From Actinomycetes bacterium (GTDB taxonomy: Bacteria > Actinomycetota > Acidimicrobiia > Acidimicrobiales > SZUA-35): 7,365 nt of DNA. The position numbers and the translations under genes are program-made. The stretch is from assembly GCA_024227975.1 (NCBI GenBank), contig JAAETV010000037.1, forward strand, positions 1 through 7,365, given 5' to 3'. Each line of letters opens with the position of its first letter. Positions within the stretch are counted from its first letter, which is position 1. Shown piece after piece: positions 1-6,733 of this stretch. Under the pieces are notes generated by a model. That model saw nothing but the letters and a program-made list of their open reading frames with translations, made no database searches and had not been told where the DNA came from.

Positions 1-447
1 CTCGATCCCGACCTCGGCCAGCAGGCTCTGCTTGGCGTGAAGACTGTGGTGGAGTGCGGCCGGCTCGATCAAGGGGTGGCTGTCGGGATAGGCCGTCACT
101 CCTACCCCCGTCAGGCCGGTGTCCTTGGCCAGGAGATCCCGAAGGAGGGTGAGGGCATCGGGGTAGGGGCCGAGTGGGACCTCGGCATCACCCCCGATGA
201 CGAAAACCTCGTTGATGCCCTCGGATCGCAGCCAGGCCGCGACCATGGCCAACTGCTGAGGGCTCTCCACCATTCTGGCTGCCAGGTGGGGGACGGCCTG
301 GTGGCCCCGGCTCCGGATCTGGTCGGTCAGCTCCATCGTGGCCTCGATGCCCTTGACCGGCGAACAGGTCACTGACACCCGTGAGGTGGCAGGGAGGGCT
401 TCGATGGCGGCTTCGACCGTCGAAAGGGGCACGACCTCGTAGGTCAT
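1..447 (-). CDS. Methylenetetrahydrofolate reductase-like protein (MetF family variant), C-terminus cut by window edge
   Basis: Reading leftward from ATG at 447, 149 codons are open to base 1, where the gene leaves the window; the family is usually about 290-300 residues, so about half is present. MTHFR is an FAD TIM-barrel enzyme interconverting 5,10-methylene-THF and 5-methyl-THF. Visible landmarks match this family in order: YEVVP near the N-terminus (E4, the place of the catalytic Glu of E. coli MetF), VTCSP (26-30, where classical MetF has VTYGA), PHLAAR (53-58, classical PHLTC), FVIGGD (82-87, classical LRGD with the flavin-contacting Asp) and YPDSHP (120-125, classical YPEGHP). The changed motifs look like a divergent actinobacterial subgroup rather than standard MetF. 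It lies 80 bp downstream of fhs on the same strand, so co-transcription is likely. The reading frame stays open upstream to a TTG at 531 overlapping the fhs stop; ATG 447 is preferred because the motif begins there, but neither start has a strong ribosome site. Confidence 0.82.
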   Translation of the reverse strand, partial: MTYEVVPLSTVEAAIEALPATSRVSVTCSPVKGIEATMELTDQIRSRGHQAVPHLAARMVESPQQLAMVAAWLRSEGINEVFVIGGDAEVPLGPYPDALTLLRDLLAKDTGLTGVGVTAYPDSHPLIEPAALHHSLHAKQSLLAEVGIE

Positions 448-527
448 GGCGGCGACGAGAGTGGCCCTGTAGGCGGCCCCATGGGCTTGCCCCTGGGGGC
501 TGTCTTCAGCGGAGAAGCGGCTCGTGC

Positions 528-2225
528 TCAACTGAGGCCAACAATCTCGCCGTCGGCGTCGATGTCGATCCCCTGGGCGGCCGGGGTCGAGCCCAGACCG
601 GGCATGGTCCGCATATCACCACAGATGGGGTAGACGAAACCAGCGCCGACCGAAGCTCTGACCTCCCGCACCGGCAAGGTCCACCCCGTCGGGGCACCCT
701 TGAGTGCAGCGTTTGACGACAGTGACAGGTGGGTCTTGGCGATGCACACCGGGAGGTGACCGAATCCGGCCGCTTCGTAGGTGGCGAGGGCCTTGTTGGC
801 AGTGGTCGAATACTCGACCCCGGCGGCACCGTACACCCTGGTGGCAACGGTCTCGATCTTGTCCTTGAGACTGGCGTCATCGGGGTAGAGCACGGCGAAG
901 CTGCTCGGCTCGTCGGCTGCTTCGGCCACCGCTGTAGCCAACTCGGCCGCCCCCTTGCCCCCGTCGACGAAGTGGGTCGAGACCGCACATCGGGCCCCGT
1001 ACTCCTCAGCAATCTCGGCGATGGCGTTGATGTCTCCGTCATGGTCACCAGGGAAGGCATTGATGGCGACGATGGGGGTCACTCCGTGGATCTTCACGTT
1101 TTCCAGCTGCTTGCGCAGATTGTCGCCGCCTTGATGAACCTCATCGGGGTTCTCGGCCAGAATGGCCTCGGGGAGGGGCTTGCCGGCCACGATCCGATGG
1201 TTTCCAGAGTGGGCCTTGAGGCCACGGACGGTCGCTACCAGCACCGCCGCGTCCGGCGCGAGGCCCGAGTTGCGGCACTTGATGTTGAAGAACCGCTCGG
1301 CTCCCATGTCGGCTCCGAACCCGGCTTCGGTGATCAGGTAGTCGCCCGAACGGATGCCGACCAGGTCGGCAACGATGGACGAGTTCCCGGTTGCAATGTT
1401 GCCGAATGGGCCGGTGTGGACCAGGGCCGGGGTGTGCTCCAGGGTCTGCATCAGGTTTGGCTTGATGGCCTCCCGCAGGATCACGGTCATGGCCCCGGCG
1501 GCCTGGATCTCCTCCGCGGTGACCGGTTCACCGGACTTGGTGTAGCCAAGCACGATCCGGCCCATCCGCTGGCGCAAGTCCTGGAGGGAGGTGGCCAGGG
1601 CCAGGGCCGCCATCACCTCGGAGGCGGCCGTGATGTCGAACCCGGATTCGCGGGGGACGCCGTCGAGACGGCCACCGAGACCGATGACGGTGTTGCGCAG
1701 GGCTCGATCGTTGACGTCGAGAACCCGTCTCCAGGTGATGTTGTGGACGTCGAATCCAGCTGCGTTGCCGTGATAGATGTGGGCGTCGAGCATGGCCGAG
1801 CAGAGGTTGTGGGCCGCCGTCACCGCGTGCATGTCGCCAGTCAGGTGGAGGTTGAGTAACTCCATGGGAATGACCTGGCTGTAGCCGCCACCAGCGGCTC
1901 CGCCCTTGATGCCGAACGTGGGCCCCATCGAAGGCTGGCGGATGGCGATGGTCGCCTTCTTGTCGATATGGCTGAACCCTTGGCCGAGGCCAACCACGGT
2001 CGTGGTCTTGCCCTCGCCCAACGGTGTCGGGGTGATGGCGCTGACTACCACATAGCGGGCTCGGGGCCGATCGGCCATGGCCTCGATGGCGTCGAGCGAG
2101 ATCTTGGCCGCTCCCGAGCCGTGGGGCTCGAGGTGCTCGGTGGGAATGCCGGCCGTGTCGGCGATCTCACTCAGGGGTTTGAGGGCGGCCGCCGCCGCGA
2201 TCTCGAGGTCACTAGGTATGCGCAT
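528..2225 (-). CDS. fhs: Formate-tetrahydrofolate ligase (formyl-THF synthetase)
   Basis: Cytosolic enzyme catalysing formate + THF + ATP to 10-formyl-THF + ADP + Pi; reversible, so it can also release formate with ATP gain. The 565-residue length fits the monofunctional family (about 555-560). Visible motifs: ATP-binding loop TPTPLGEGKTTT (65-76), the first family signature GIKGGAAGGGY (105-115), a second-signature region VATVRGLKAHSG (330-341) and a typical C-terminus with PTGWTLPVREVRAS (512-525), GDMRTMPGL (536-544) and GIDID. The second signature deviates from the usual VATVRALKxHGG (A to G, G to S). The start is ATG 2225: conserved sequence begins just after it, and an AGGAAG-like site lies 11 bases upstream, a rather long spacing. 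An ATT three codons upstream would sit 5 bases from that site. A 604-residue version from 2342 adds a non-family N-terminus and is rejected. It is transcribed away from the dehydrogenase operon, with the MTHFR-like gene next downstream. Confidence 0.97.
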   Translation of the reverse strand: MRIPSDLEIAAAAALKPLSEIADTAGIPTEHLEPHGSGAAKISLDAIEAMADRPRARYVVVSAITPTPLGEGKTTTVVGLGQGFSHIDKKATIAIRQPSMGPTFGIKGGAAGGGYSQVIPMELLNLHLTGDMHAVTAAHNLCSAMLDAHIYHGNAAGFDVHNITWRRVLDVNDRALRNTVIGLGGRLDGVPRESGFDITAASEVMAALALATSLQDLRQRMGRIVLGYTKSGEPVTAEEIQAAGAMTVILREAIKPNLMQTLEHTPALVHTGPFGNIATGNSSIVADLVGIRSGDYLITEAGFGADMGAERFFNIKCRNSGLAPDAAVLVATVRGLKAHSGNHRIVAGKPLPEAILAENPDEVHQGGDNLRKQLENVKIHGVTPIVAINAFPGDHDGDINAIAEIAEEYGARCAVSTHFVDGGKGAAELATAVAEAADEPSSFAVLYPDDASLKDKIETVATRVYGAAGVEYSTTANKALATYEAAGFGHLPVCIAKTHLSLSSNAALKGAPTGWTLPVREVRASVGAGFVYPICGDMRTMPGLGSTPAAQGIDIDADGEIVGLS

Positions 2226-2406
2226 GCCAATGACTACTTCCTGTAGGTTCAGCCCAGGGCACCCAAACAACCGCACAGGGCGTTGGAGCCCCTCGACAGC
2301 TTGGGCGGTTGTGCAATAGTCTTCCGTCCGTCTGTTCCACAATGCAGAACCATTCCAGTATACAGAACACCGAGTGAGAATCTAGAGCCGGAAATGAGTA
2401 ACCGAT
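2226..2406. promoter_or_regulatory. Divergent intergenic regulatory region between fhs and the dehydrogenase operon
   Basis: This 181-bp gap must hold the promoters for both directions and is visibly less GC-rich than its surroundings at 2310-2406. A GTATAC palindrome at 2358-2363 gives -10-like hexamers on both strands: TATACA on plus (2359-2364), 18 bp after a poor -35-like TTCCAC (2335-2340), and TATACT on minus (2362-2357), with no clear -35. The hexamer CAGAAC appears twice in direct orientation, at 2345-2350 and 2363-2368, 18 bp apart, and could be paired contacts for a regulator. The fhs-proximal part (2267-2312) forms a strong inverted repeat listed separately. Promoter positions are inference from pattern only. 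Confidence 0.4.
2267..2312 (-). promoter_or_regulatory. Structured RNA leader (nested stems) upstream of fhs
   Basis: On the minus strand, ACAACCGC (2312-2305) pairs perfectly with GCGGTTGT (2274-2267). After one mismatch the helix continues two more pairs (2303-2302 with 2277-2276). Directly inside, GGGC (2291-2288) pairs with GCCC (2281-2278) around a 6-base loop. The 3' strands of both helices are contiguous, while the 5' strands are separated by a 10-base bulge (2301-2292). The element ends about 25 bases before the fhs ribosome site, with a smaller GCC/GGC fold between. It has no following U-run, so it does not look like a plain terminator. It may be a 5' leader affecting fhs expression or an operator dyad; no known riboswitch class is recognised with confidence. 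Confidence 0.4.
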
Positions 2407-2414
2407 ATGAGTAA
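2394..2414 (+). CDS. Possible 6-codon upstream mini-ORF (MSNRYE) overlapping the dehydrogenase start
   Basis: ATG at 2394 opens a reading frame of six codons ending in TAA at 2412-2414, in a different frame from the dehydrogenase whose ATG is at 2407. The first nine bases of both, ATGAGTAAC, are identical (2394-2402 and 2407-2415), so the start region is duplicated with a 13-bp period. It could be a decoy or reinitiation leader, or simply a slippage duplication without function. There is only a weak GGA just before its ATG, so translation is uncertain. Confidence 0.2.
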   Translation: MSNRYE

Positions 2415-4932
2415 CACTGAGCCAACGGGGAGCGTTCCCGAGTCGGCAAACGCTGTGATCATCGGAGCCGGCATTGTCGGCAGCTGCCTCGCCGGTCATC
2501 TGGCCGAGCTTGGCTGGACCGATATCATCCTGCTCGACAAGGGGCCGCTGCCCAATCCGGGTGGGTCGACAGGACATGCTTCCAACTTCATCTTCCCCGT
2601 CGACCACAACAAGGAGATGGCCTTCCTGACGCTGGAGAGCCAGCGTCAATACGAAGCCCTCGGCCTCAACACGACATGTGGCGGCATAGAGGTGGCGCGG
2701 ACCGAGGAGAGGATGGAAGAGCTCCGCCGGCGGATGACGTCGGCCAAGACCTGGGGCATCGAAGCTGAGATGTTGACCCCCGAGCAGATCAAGGAGAAGG
2801 TGCCGTTCATAAATCCTGACATCCTCCTCGGCGGGTTTTACACAGCGAGCGCCTCCGTCGTCGATTCGCTGGAGACCGGGACCATGATGCGGGCCCGTGC
2901 TCAGGACAATGGCCTCCTACAGACCTTTGCCAACACCGAGGTGACCGATCTCGAGGTGACCGACGGGCTGGTCTCGGCCGTCGTGACCGACAAGGGGACG
3001 ATTCGCTGCCAGACGGTGGCTGTTGCCTGCGGGGTGTGGAGCCCACGGATCGCAGAGATGGCAGGAGCCACCATCCCCCTGACCCCGGCTGTCCATCAGA
3101 TGGCTGATGTCGGGCCCATCGACATCCTCCAAGCCACCGGAAACGAGATCGGCTATCCCATCGTCCGAGACATGGACACCTTCTGCTACGAGCGTCAGAG
3201 CTCGGGGTCGATGGAGGTTGGGTCATACGCCCACCGCCCCATCTTCCATCGCCCGGACGAGATCCCGTCCAACGAGGAGGCAGCCCTCTCGCCGACCGAG
3301 ATGCCCTTCACCGATGACGACTTCGACCCCCAGATGGAGCAGGCCCTGGAGCTGATGGGCGACATCCTCGACGACGCCGAGATCCGCTATGCCATCAACG
3401 GCTTGTTGTCGCTGACTCCCGACGCCATGCCGGTCCTGGGCCAGACCGAGGTCGAGAACCTGTGGTCGGCGGCTGCGGTATGGGTCAAGGAGGGGCCCGG
3501 GATCGCCCAGCTGGTCGCTGAGTGGATGACCCATGGCTACCCCCACCTGTGTGACCCCGAGGGATCGGATATTGCTCGCCTCTACCCCCACGAACGATCG
3601 GTCGAACACATCGAGGCTCGCTGCGCTGAGCACTTCAACAAGACCTATGGCATCGTCCACCCTCGGGAGCAGTGGGACAGTGAGCGGGGACAGTTCAAGA
3701 GCCCGTTCTACAGTCGAGAAGAGGCCCTGGGGGCCGTGTTCTACGATGCCCGGGGCTGGGAGCGTCCCCAGTACTACGAAACCAATGCCCCCCTGGTCGA
3801 GACCTACGGGCTGTCGGAAAGGCCGGCCGAGTGGGACAACCGCTGGTGGTCACCGATCCAGGAGGCCGAGCATCTGGCCATGCGGGCCGGGGTGGGAATG
3901 GTGGATCTCTCCGCCTTCCAGATCTTCGATCTCGAAGGCCCGGGGGCCCTCGACGCCATCCAGTACTTGACTGTCAACCAGTGTGATGTCGCCATCGGGC
4001 GTTCGGTCTATACCCCGTTCCTGACTCCAGGCGGGGGGTTCCACAGTGACCTGACTGTCATGCGGTTGGGTGGCGACCACTTCCGGGTTGTCACCGGGGC
4101 CTTCGATGGTGGCCGCGACGAGCAGTGGATCAAGCGATACCTCCCCGATCCGGCGGCCGTCACGTTCACCAACCGCACCACCGACATCTGCACCATTGGG
4201 GTGTGGGGCCCCAACGCGGCGGCCCTCGTCGGCTCGCTGACCGACGCCGACCTGTCTCAAGATGGGTTCCCATACGGAACCACCGCCGATCTCACCATCG
4301 CGGGCGTGCCGGCCAAGGCCTTCCGAATTTCCTATGTCGGCGATGCCGGCTGGGAGATCTATGTCGACTGGAGTGATGGCCCTGCCCTGTGGGATGCCCT
4401 TTGGGAAGCGGGCCAGGACCACCGGGTGGTCCCAGTCGGGATCGGGGTCTATGGAACGAGCGGCCGGATCGAGAAGGGCTACCGCCTGATGGGGGCCGAG
4501 CTCGAGAGTGAGTACACCCCGATCGAGGCCGGTCTGGCCCGCCCCAAGGTCAAAGCCGCCGACTTCATCGGCAAGGCTGCCTACCTGGAAGCCCGAGCTG
4601 AAGACCCGGCTGCCGTGCTCTGCACTCTGACGATCTCCGACCACCATGATCGCTCAGGTCGACCCCGCTATCCGACGGGTGGCAACGAGCCGATCCTGAC
4701 CCTCGACGGAGAGCGGATCGTCGATCGGAAGGGAAGGGTGTCACGGGTGACGACGGCCGGCCGGGCTCCCTCGCTCGGTGAGTATCTGCTGATGGCCTAT
4801 CTCCCACCCGAGCATGCGGTTGAAGGTACTCTCCTTCAGGTCATGTACATGAATGAGTTGTTCCCGGTGGCTGTGGCCCGAGTCGGGTCGAAGCCCTTGT
4901 TCGATCCCGACGATTCCCGGATGAAGTCGTAG
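2407..4932 (+). CDS. FAD-dependent N-methyl amine dehydrogenase with GcvT domain (dimethylglycine/sarcosine dehydrogenase family)
   Basis: An 841-residue two-module enzyme. The N-terminal DAO-type flavin domain has GAGIVG (20-25), an acidic D44 ending the second strand, and GGSTGHASN (52-60); H57 sits where family members attach FAD covalently. H230 and Y261 fall in the regions corresponding to active-site His and Tyr of Arthrobacter dimethylglycine oxidase (assignment by eye). A short linking domain (about 375-430) precedes a GcvT aminomethyltransferase domain (about 435-710, with SDLTV, FRISYVGDAGWEIYV and RIEKGYRLMGAEL) and its C-terminal barrel (about 725-830). D548 in HSDLTV matches the folate-domain catalytic Asp. 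The family oxidises an N-methyl group to an iminium, tunnels it to THF and forms 5,10-methylene-THF. The exact substrate (dimethylglycine, sarcosine or another N-methyl compound) cannot be read from sequence. The start at 2407 is fixed by an in-frame TGA at 2395; the ribosome site is weak. First gene of an operon with etfB and etfA, implying ETF as electron acceptor rather than oxygen. Confidence 0.93.
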   Translation: MSNTEPTGSVPESANAVIIGAGIVGSCLAGHLAELGWTDIILLDKGPLPNPGGSTGHASNFIFPVDHNKEMAFLTLESQRQYEALGLNTTCGGIEVARTEERMEELRRRMTSAKTWGIEAEMLTPEQIKEKVPFINPDILLGGFYTASASVVDSLETGTMMRARAQDNGLLQTFANTEVTDLEVTDGLVSAVVTDKGTIRCQTVAVACGVWSPRIAEMAGATIPLTPAVHQMADVGPIDILQATGNEIGYPIVRDMDTFCYERQSSGSMEVGSYAHRPIFHRPDEIPSNEEAALSPTEMPFTDDDFDPQMEQALELMGDILDDAEIRYAINGLLSLTPDAMPVLGQTEVENLWSAAAVWVKEGPGIAQLVAEWMTHGYPHLCDPEGSDIARLYPHERSVEHIEARCAEHFNKTYGIVHPREQWDSERGQFKSPFYSREEALGAVFYDARGWERPQYYETNAPLVETYGLSERPAEWDNRWWSPIQEAEHLAMRAGVGMVDLSAFQIFDLEGPGALDAIQYLTVNQCDVAIGRSVYTPFLTPGGGFHSDLTVMRLGGDHFRVVTGAFDGGRDEQWIKRYLPDPAAVTFTNRTTDICTIGVWGPNAAALVGSLTDADLSQDGFPYGTTADLTIAGVPAKAFRISYVGDAGWEIYVDWSDGPALWDALWEAGQDHRVVPVGIGVYGTSGRIEKGYRLMGAELESEYTPIEAGLARPKVKAADFIGKAAYLEARAEDPAAVLCTLTISDHHDRSGRPRYPTGGNEPILTLDGERIVDRKGRVSRVTTAGRAPSLGEYLLMAYLPPEHAVEGTLLQVMYMNELFPVAVARVGSKPLFDPDDSRMKS

Positions 4933-4936
4933 ACCG

Positions 4937-5704
4937 ATGAGGATCCTCTGTTGTGTGAAACGGGTACCCGCTCCTGGAGCTCGTATCAACGTCACCCCTG
5001 ATGGCCAGGCGGTCGAGACGGCGCATCTCGGGTTCACAACGAGCCCTCATGAGGAGTGCGCGGTCGAGGAGGCCGTCCAACTGGCTGACGCCAGCGGCGG
5101 AACCGTGACCGTCCTCACCCTGGGGCCGGACGAGGCTGAAGAGCAGCTCCGCTATGCGGCCAGTGTCGGCGCAAACGAGCTCGTCCTGATCCCGACCGAG
5201 GAGTCCGCCTGGGATCCCCAGCGCACCGCTGATGCACTGACCAAGGCGGTGGTCGAGTTGGAAGCCACAGGTGATCGTTTCGACCTGATCCTGTTCGGGA
5301 ACGAATCGGCCGACGCCGGGGGGTTCCAGGTTGGGATCCGGGTCGGACGTAGCCTCGGACGGCCCATGGTCAACGGCATCAAGGGGATCGAGGTCGATGG
5401 CGACCAGATCGTGGCCCGTCGTCCTGTCGAAGCCGGGTCCGAGATCTACAGGCTGACGACTCCGTGCCTACTGGGGGTCAAAGAGGGCATCAACCTGCCC
5501 CGCTACCCGACGATGAAGGGCCGCCTGGCATCCAAGAAGGTAGAGCTGGTGACGCTGGAGATAGAGGCTGATCCGGGAGGTCAAACCCTCAGACTCCTCC
5601 ACCAGCCGCCCGAGTCCGAGAGCCATACCGAGATCCTCGGTCATGGAGAGGATGCGGCCGCCGCCGTCGTCGACCTGTTCGAAGAGCTGGGGACCCTGCC
5701 ATGA
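4937..5704 (+). CDS. etfB: Electron transfer flavoprotein subunit beta
   Basis: Beta subunit of the soluble heterodimeric ETF, which binds AMP and docks to partner dehydrogenases. The 255-residue length is typical. Visible landmarks: MRILCCVKRVPAPG at the N-terminus, HEECAVEEAVQL (38-49), DAGGFQVGIRVGRSLGRP (126-143) and the family signature stretch VARRPVEAGSE ... INLPRYPTMKGRLASKK (159-201). The loop after PRYP, which in human ETF holds the partner-recognition leucine, reads TMKGRL here rather than the common SLPGIM, so M193 probably occupies that place. The gene starts 4 bp after the dehydrogenase stop and its stop overlaps the etfA start, indicating co-transcription and coupled translation. 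The context suggests it is a dedicated acceptor for the upstream demethylase rather than a general beta-oxidation ETF. Confidence 0.96.
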   Translation: MRILCCVKRVPAPGARINVTPDGQAVETAHLGFTTSPHEECAVEEAVQLADASGGTVTVLTLGPDEAEEQLRYAASVGANELVLIPTEESAWDPQRTADALTKAVVELEATGDRFDLILFGNESADAGGFQVGIRVGRSLGRPMVNGIKGIEVDGDQIVARRPVEAGSEIYRLTTPCLLGVKEGINLPRYPTMKGRLASKKVELVTLEIEADPGGQTLRLLHQPPESESHTEILGHGEDAAAAVVDLFEELGTLP

Positions 5705-6690
5705 CCGTGCTCGTTGTGGTCGAACATGATCGGGGAGTATTGGGCGATGCCGCCCGTCAGGTCCTCACCGGGGCCCGAGAGCTTGGTGCCGCCTTGGACG
5801 AGGCAGTGGAGGCCGTTGTCGTGGGCAGGGGGGGCGACGAGGTCGTGGATGAGGTCGCCCAGTTCGGGGCCGAGACCGTACACCTAGTGACTCATGAGTT
5901 GTTGAGCGATTACGGGTCTGATGCCTGGGCTGACGGGATTGTCCAGCTGGCCGATCATCTCGATTGCGAGGTGATCATGGCCACCGGCACCGATCGAGGC
6001 AATGAAGTGATGGCCCAGATCGCGGCCAGGACAGACGCTCCCTTTGTTGCTAACTGCGTATTGGTCGAGCCTGACGAGTCCGACGAGCCATGGCGGGTGA
6101 CCCGTCTCCAGTGGGGTGGGTCATTGCTGGAAGACGTCGAGCTCGACGCCGATCTCAAGCTGTTGACCCTGGCCAATCACTCGGTGGTCGCTGAGCCGGT
6201 CGAGGCTGGTACCAATGGTGAACCCAGGGTCGCGGTGTTCGAGCCTGATCTCGACCCATCGGTCACCGTCACCATGGTCGTTGACCGTGAGGTCTCGACC
6301 CAAGGGGTGACCCTGGCCACTGCTCCGGTTGTCGTCAGTGGAGGCCGTGGTGTGGGTTCGGCCGACGGCTTCGGCTCGCTGGAAGAGCTGGCTGAGCTGT
6401 TGGGTGGCGTCGTTGGCTGTTCTCGGGCCGTGACCAACAATGGCTGGCGCCCCCATACAGATCAGGTCGGCCAGACGGGAACTCGGATCGCCCCCGAAGT
6501 CTATGTTGCCACTGGAATCTCGGGCGCCATCCAACACTGGGTCGGGGCCGCTGCCTCCAAGATGATCCTTGCCATCAACACTGATCCTGAGGCGAATATG
6601 GTAGCCAAGGCCGACTACGCCGTGATCGGCGACCTGCACAAGGTGGTGCCTGCCGTCAGCGCTGAGATTCGCCGCCGCAAGGAGGGCTGA
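5701..6690 (+). CDS. etfA: Electron transfer flavoprotein subunit alpha
   Basis: Alpha subunit of ETF, carrying the redox-active FAD in its C-terminal half and passing electrons to an ETF:quinone oxidoreductase. At 329 residues it has the usual size. The N-terminal domain starts MTVLVVVEHDRG; the FAD domain shows VVSGGRGVGS (211-220), GCSRAV (239-244, conserved Ser-Arg), GQTGTRIAPEVYVATGISGAIQH (257-279) and AINTDPEANMVAKADYAVIGDLHKVVP (291-317, with the family's Asp-Leu and VVP). The common APIF after DPE is ANMV here, and the usual Asp after the Ser-Arg turn is replaced by Asn-Asn (246-247). The ATG overlaps the etfB stop as ATGA, the classical arrangement for translational coupling of two subunits. 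The ETF:quinone oxidoreductase itself is not in this window. Confidence 0.96.
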   Translation: MTVLVVVEHDRGVLGDAARQVLTGARELGAALDEAVEAVVVGRGGDEVVDEVAQFGAETVHLVTHELLSDYGSDAWADGIVQLADHLDCEVIMATGTDRGNEVMAQIAARTDAPFVANCVLVEPDESDEPWRVTRLQWGGSLLEDVELDADLKLLTLANHSVVAEPVEAGTNGEPRVAVFEPDLDPSVTVTMVVDREVSTQGVTLATAPVVVSGGRGVGSADGFGSLEELAELLGGVVGCSRAVTNNGWRPHTDQVGQTGTRIAPEVYVATGISGAIQHWVGAAASKMILAINTDPEANMVAKADYAVIGDLHKVVPAVSAEIRRRKEG

Positions 6691-6706
6691 CGGGGAGTGA
6701 CTCGGA

Positions 6707-6733
6707 CGGAGAGCTTTCTAGCTCCGCCGTTTC
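6707..6733 (+). terminator. Possible terminator hairpin at the convergent junction
   Basis: Two mutually exclusive small stems lie just past etfA: GAGCT (6711-6715) with AGCTC (6720-6724) around a TTCT loop, and CGGAG (6707-6711) with CTCCG (6722-6726) around a 10-base loop. A short pyrimidine-rich TTTCTTCC follows on plus at 6730-6737. The hairpin overlaps the last codons of the convergent minus-strand gene, whose stop is at 6718-6720. The T-run is poor, so this is a weak intrinsic terminator at best; Rho-dependent ending is equally possible. Confidence 0.35.

Noticed and set aside
448..527. GCCCC/GGGGC pairings in the fhs to MTHFR gap as a terminator
   Set aside because: The possible stems are short, compete with each other and have no T-run on the minus strand; read-through is more likely.
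37..716. Plus-strand open frames opposite the MTHFR-like gene and fhs end
   Set aside because: The minus strand carries recognisable MTHFR and FTHFS motifs here; the plus translations show none.
729..1859. Plus-strand 376-codon open frame opposite fhs
   Set aside because: It is antisense to a clear FTHFS gene and its translation is low-complexity Gly/Val/Asp-rich with no domain; a high-GC shadow frame.
2226..2342. Longer fhs start at 2342 adding 39 residues
   Set aside because: The added residues do not resemble any FTHFS N-terminus, and they run through the inverted repeat and the ribosome site of ATG 2225.
2243..2350. Calling a ZTP or THF riboswitch before fhs
   Set aside because: Only a partial CCUGGGC resemblance and a plausible location were found; the conserved 5' half of the ZTP aptamer is missing, so only an unassigned structured leader is listed.
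3850..4647. Minus-strand 265-codon open frame opposite the dehydrogenase
   Set aside because: It lies antisense to the GcvT domain, whose plus-strand frame matches family motifs throughout; a shadow frame.
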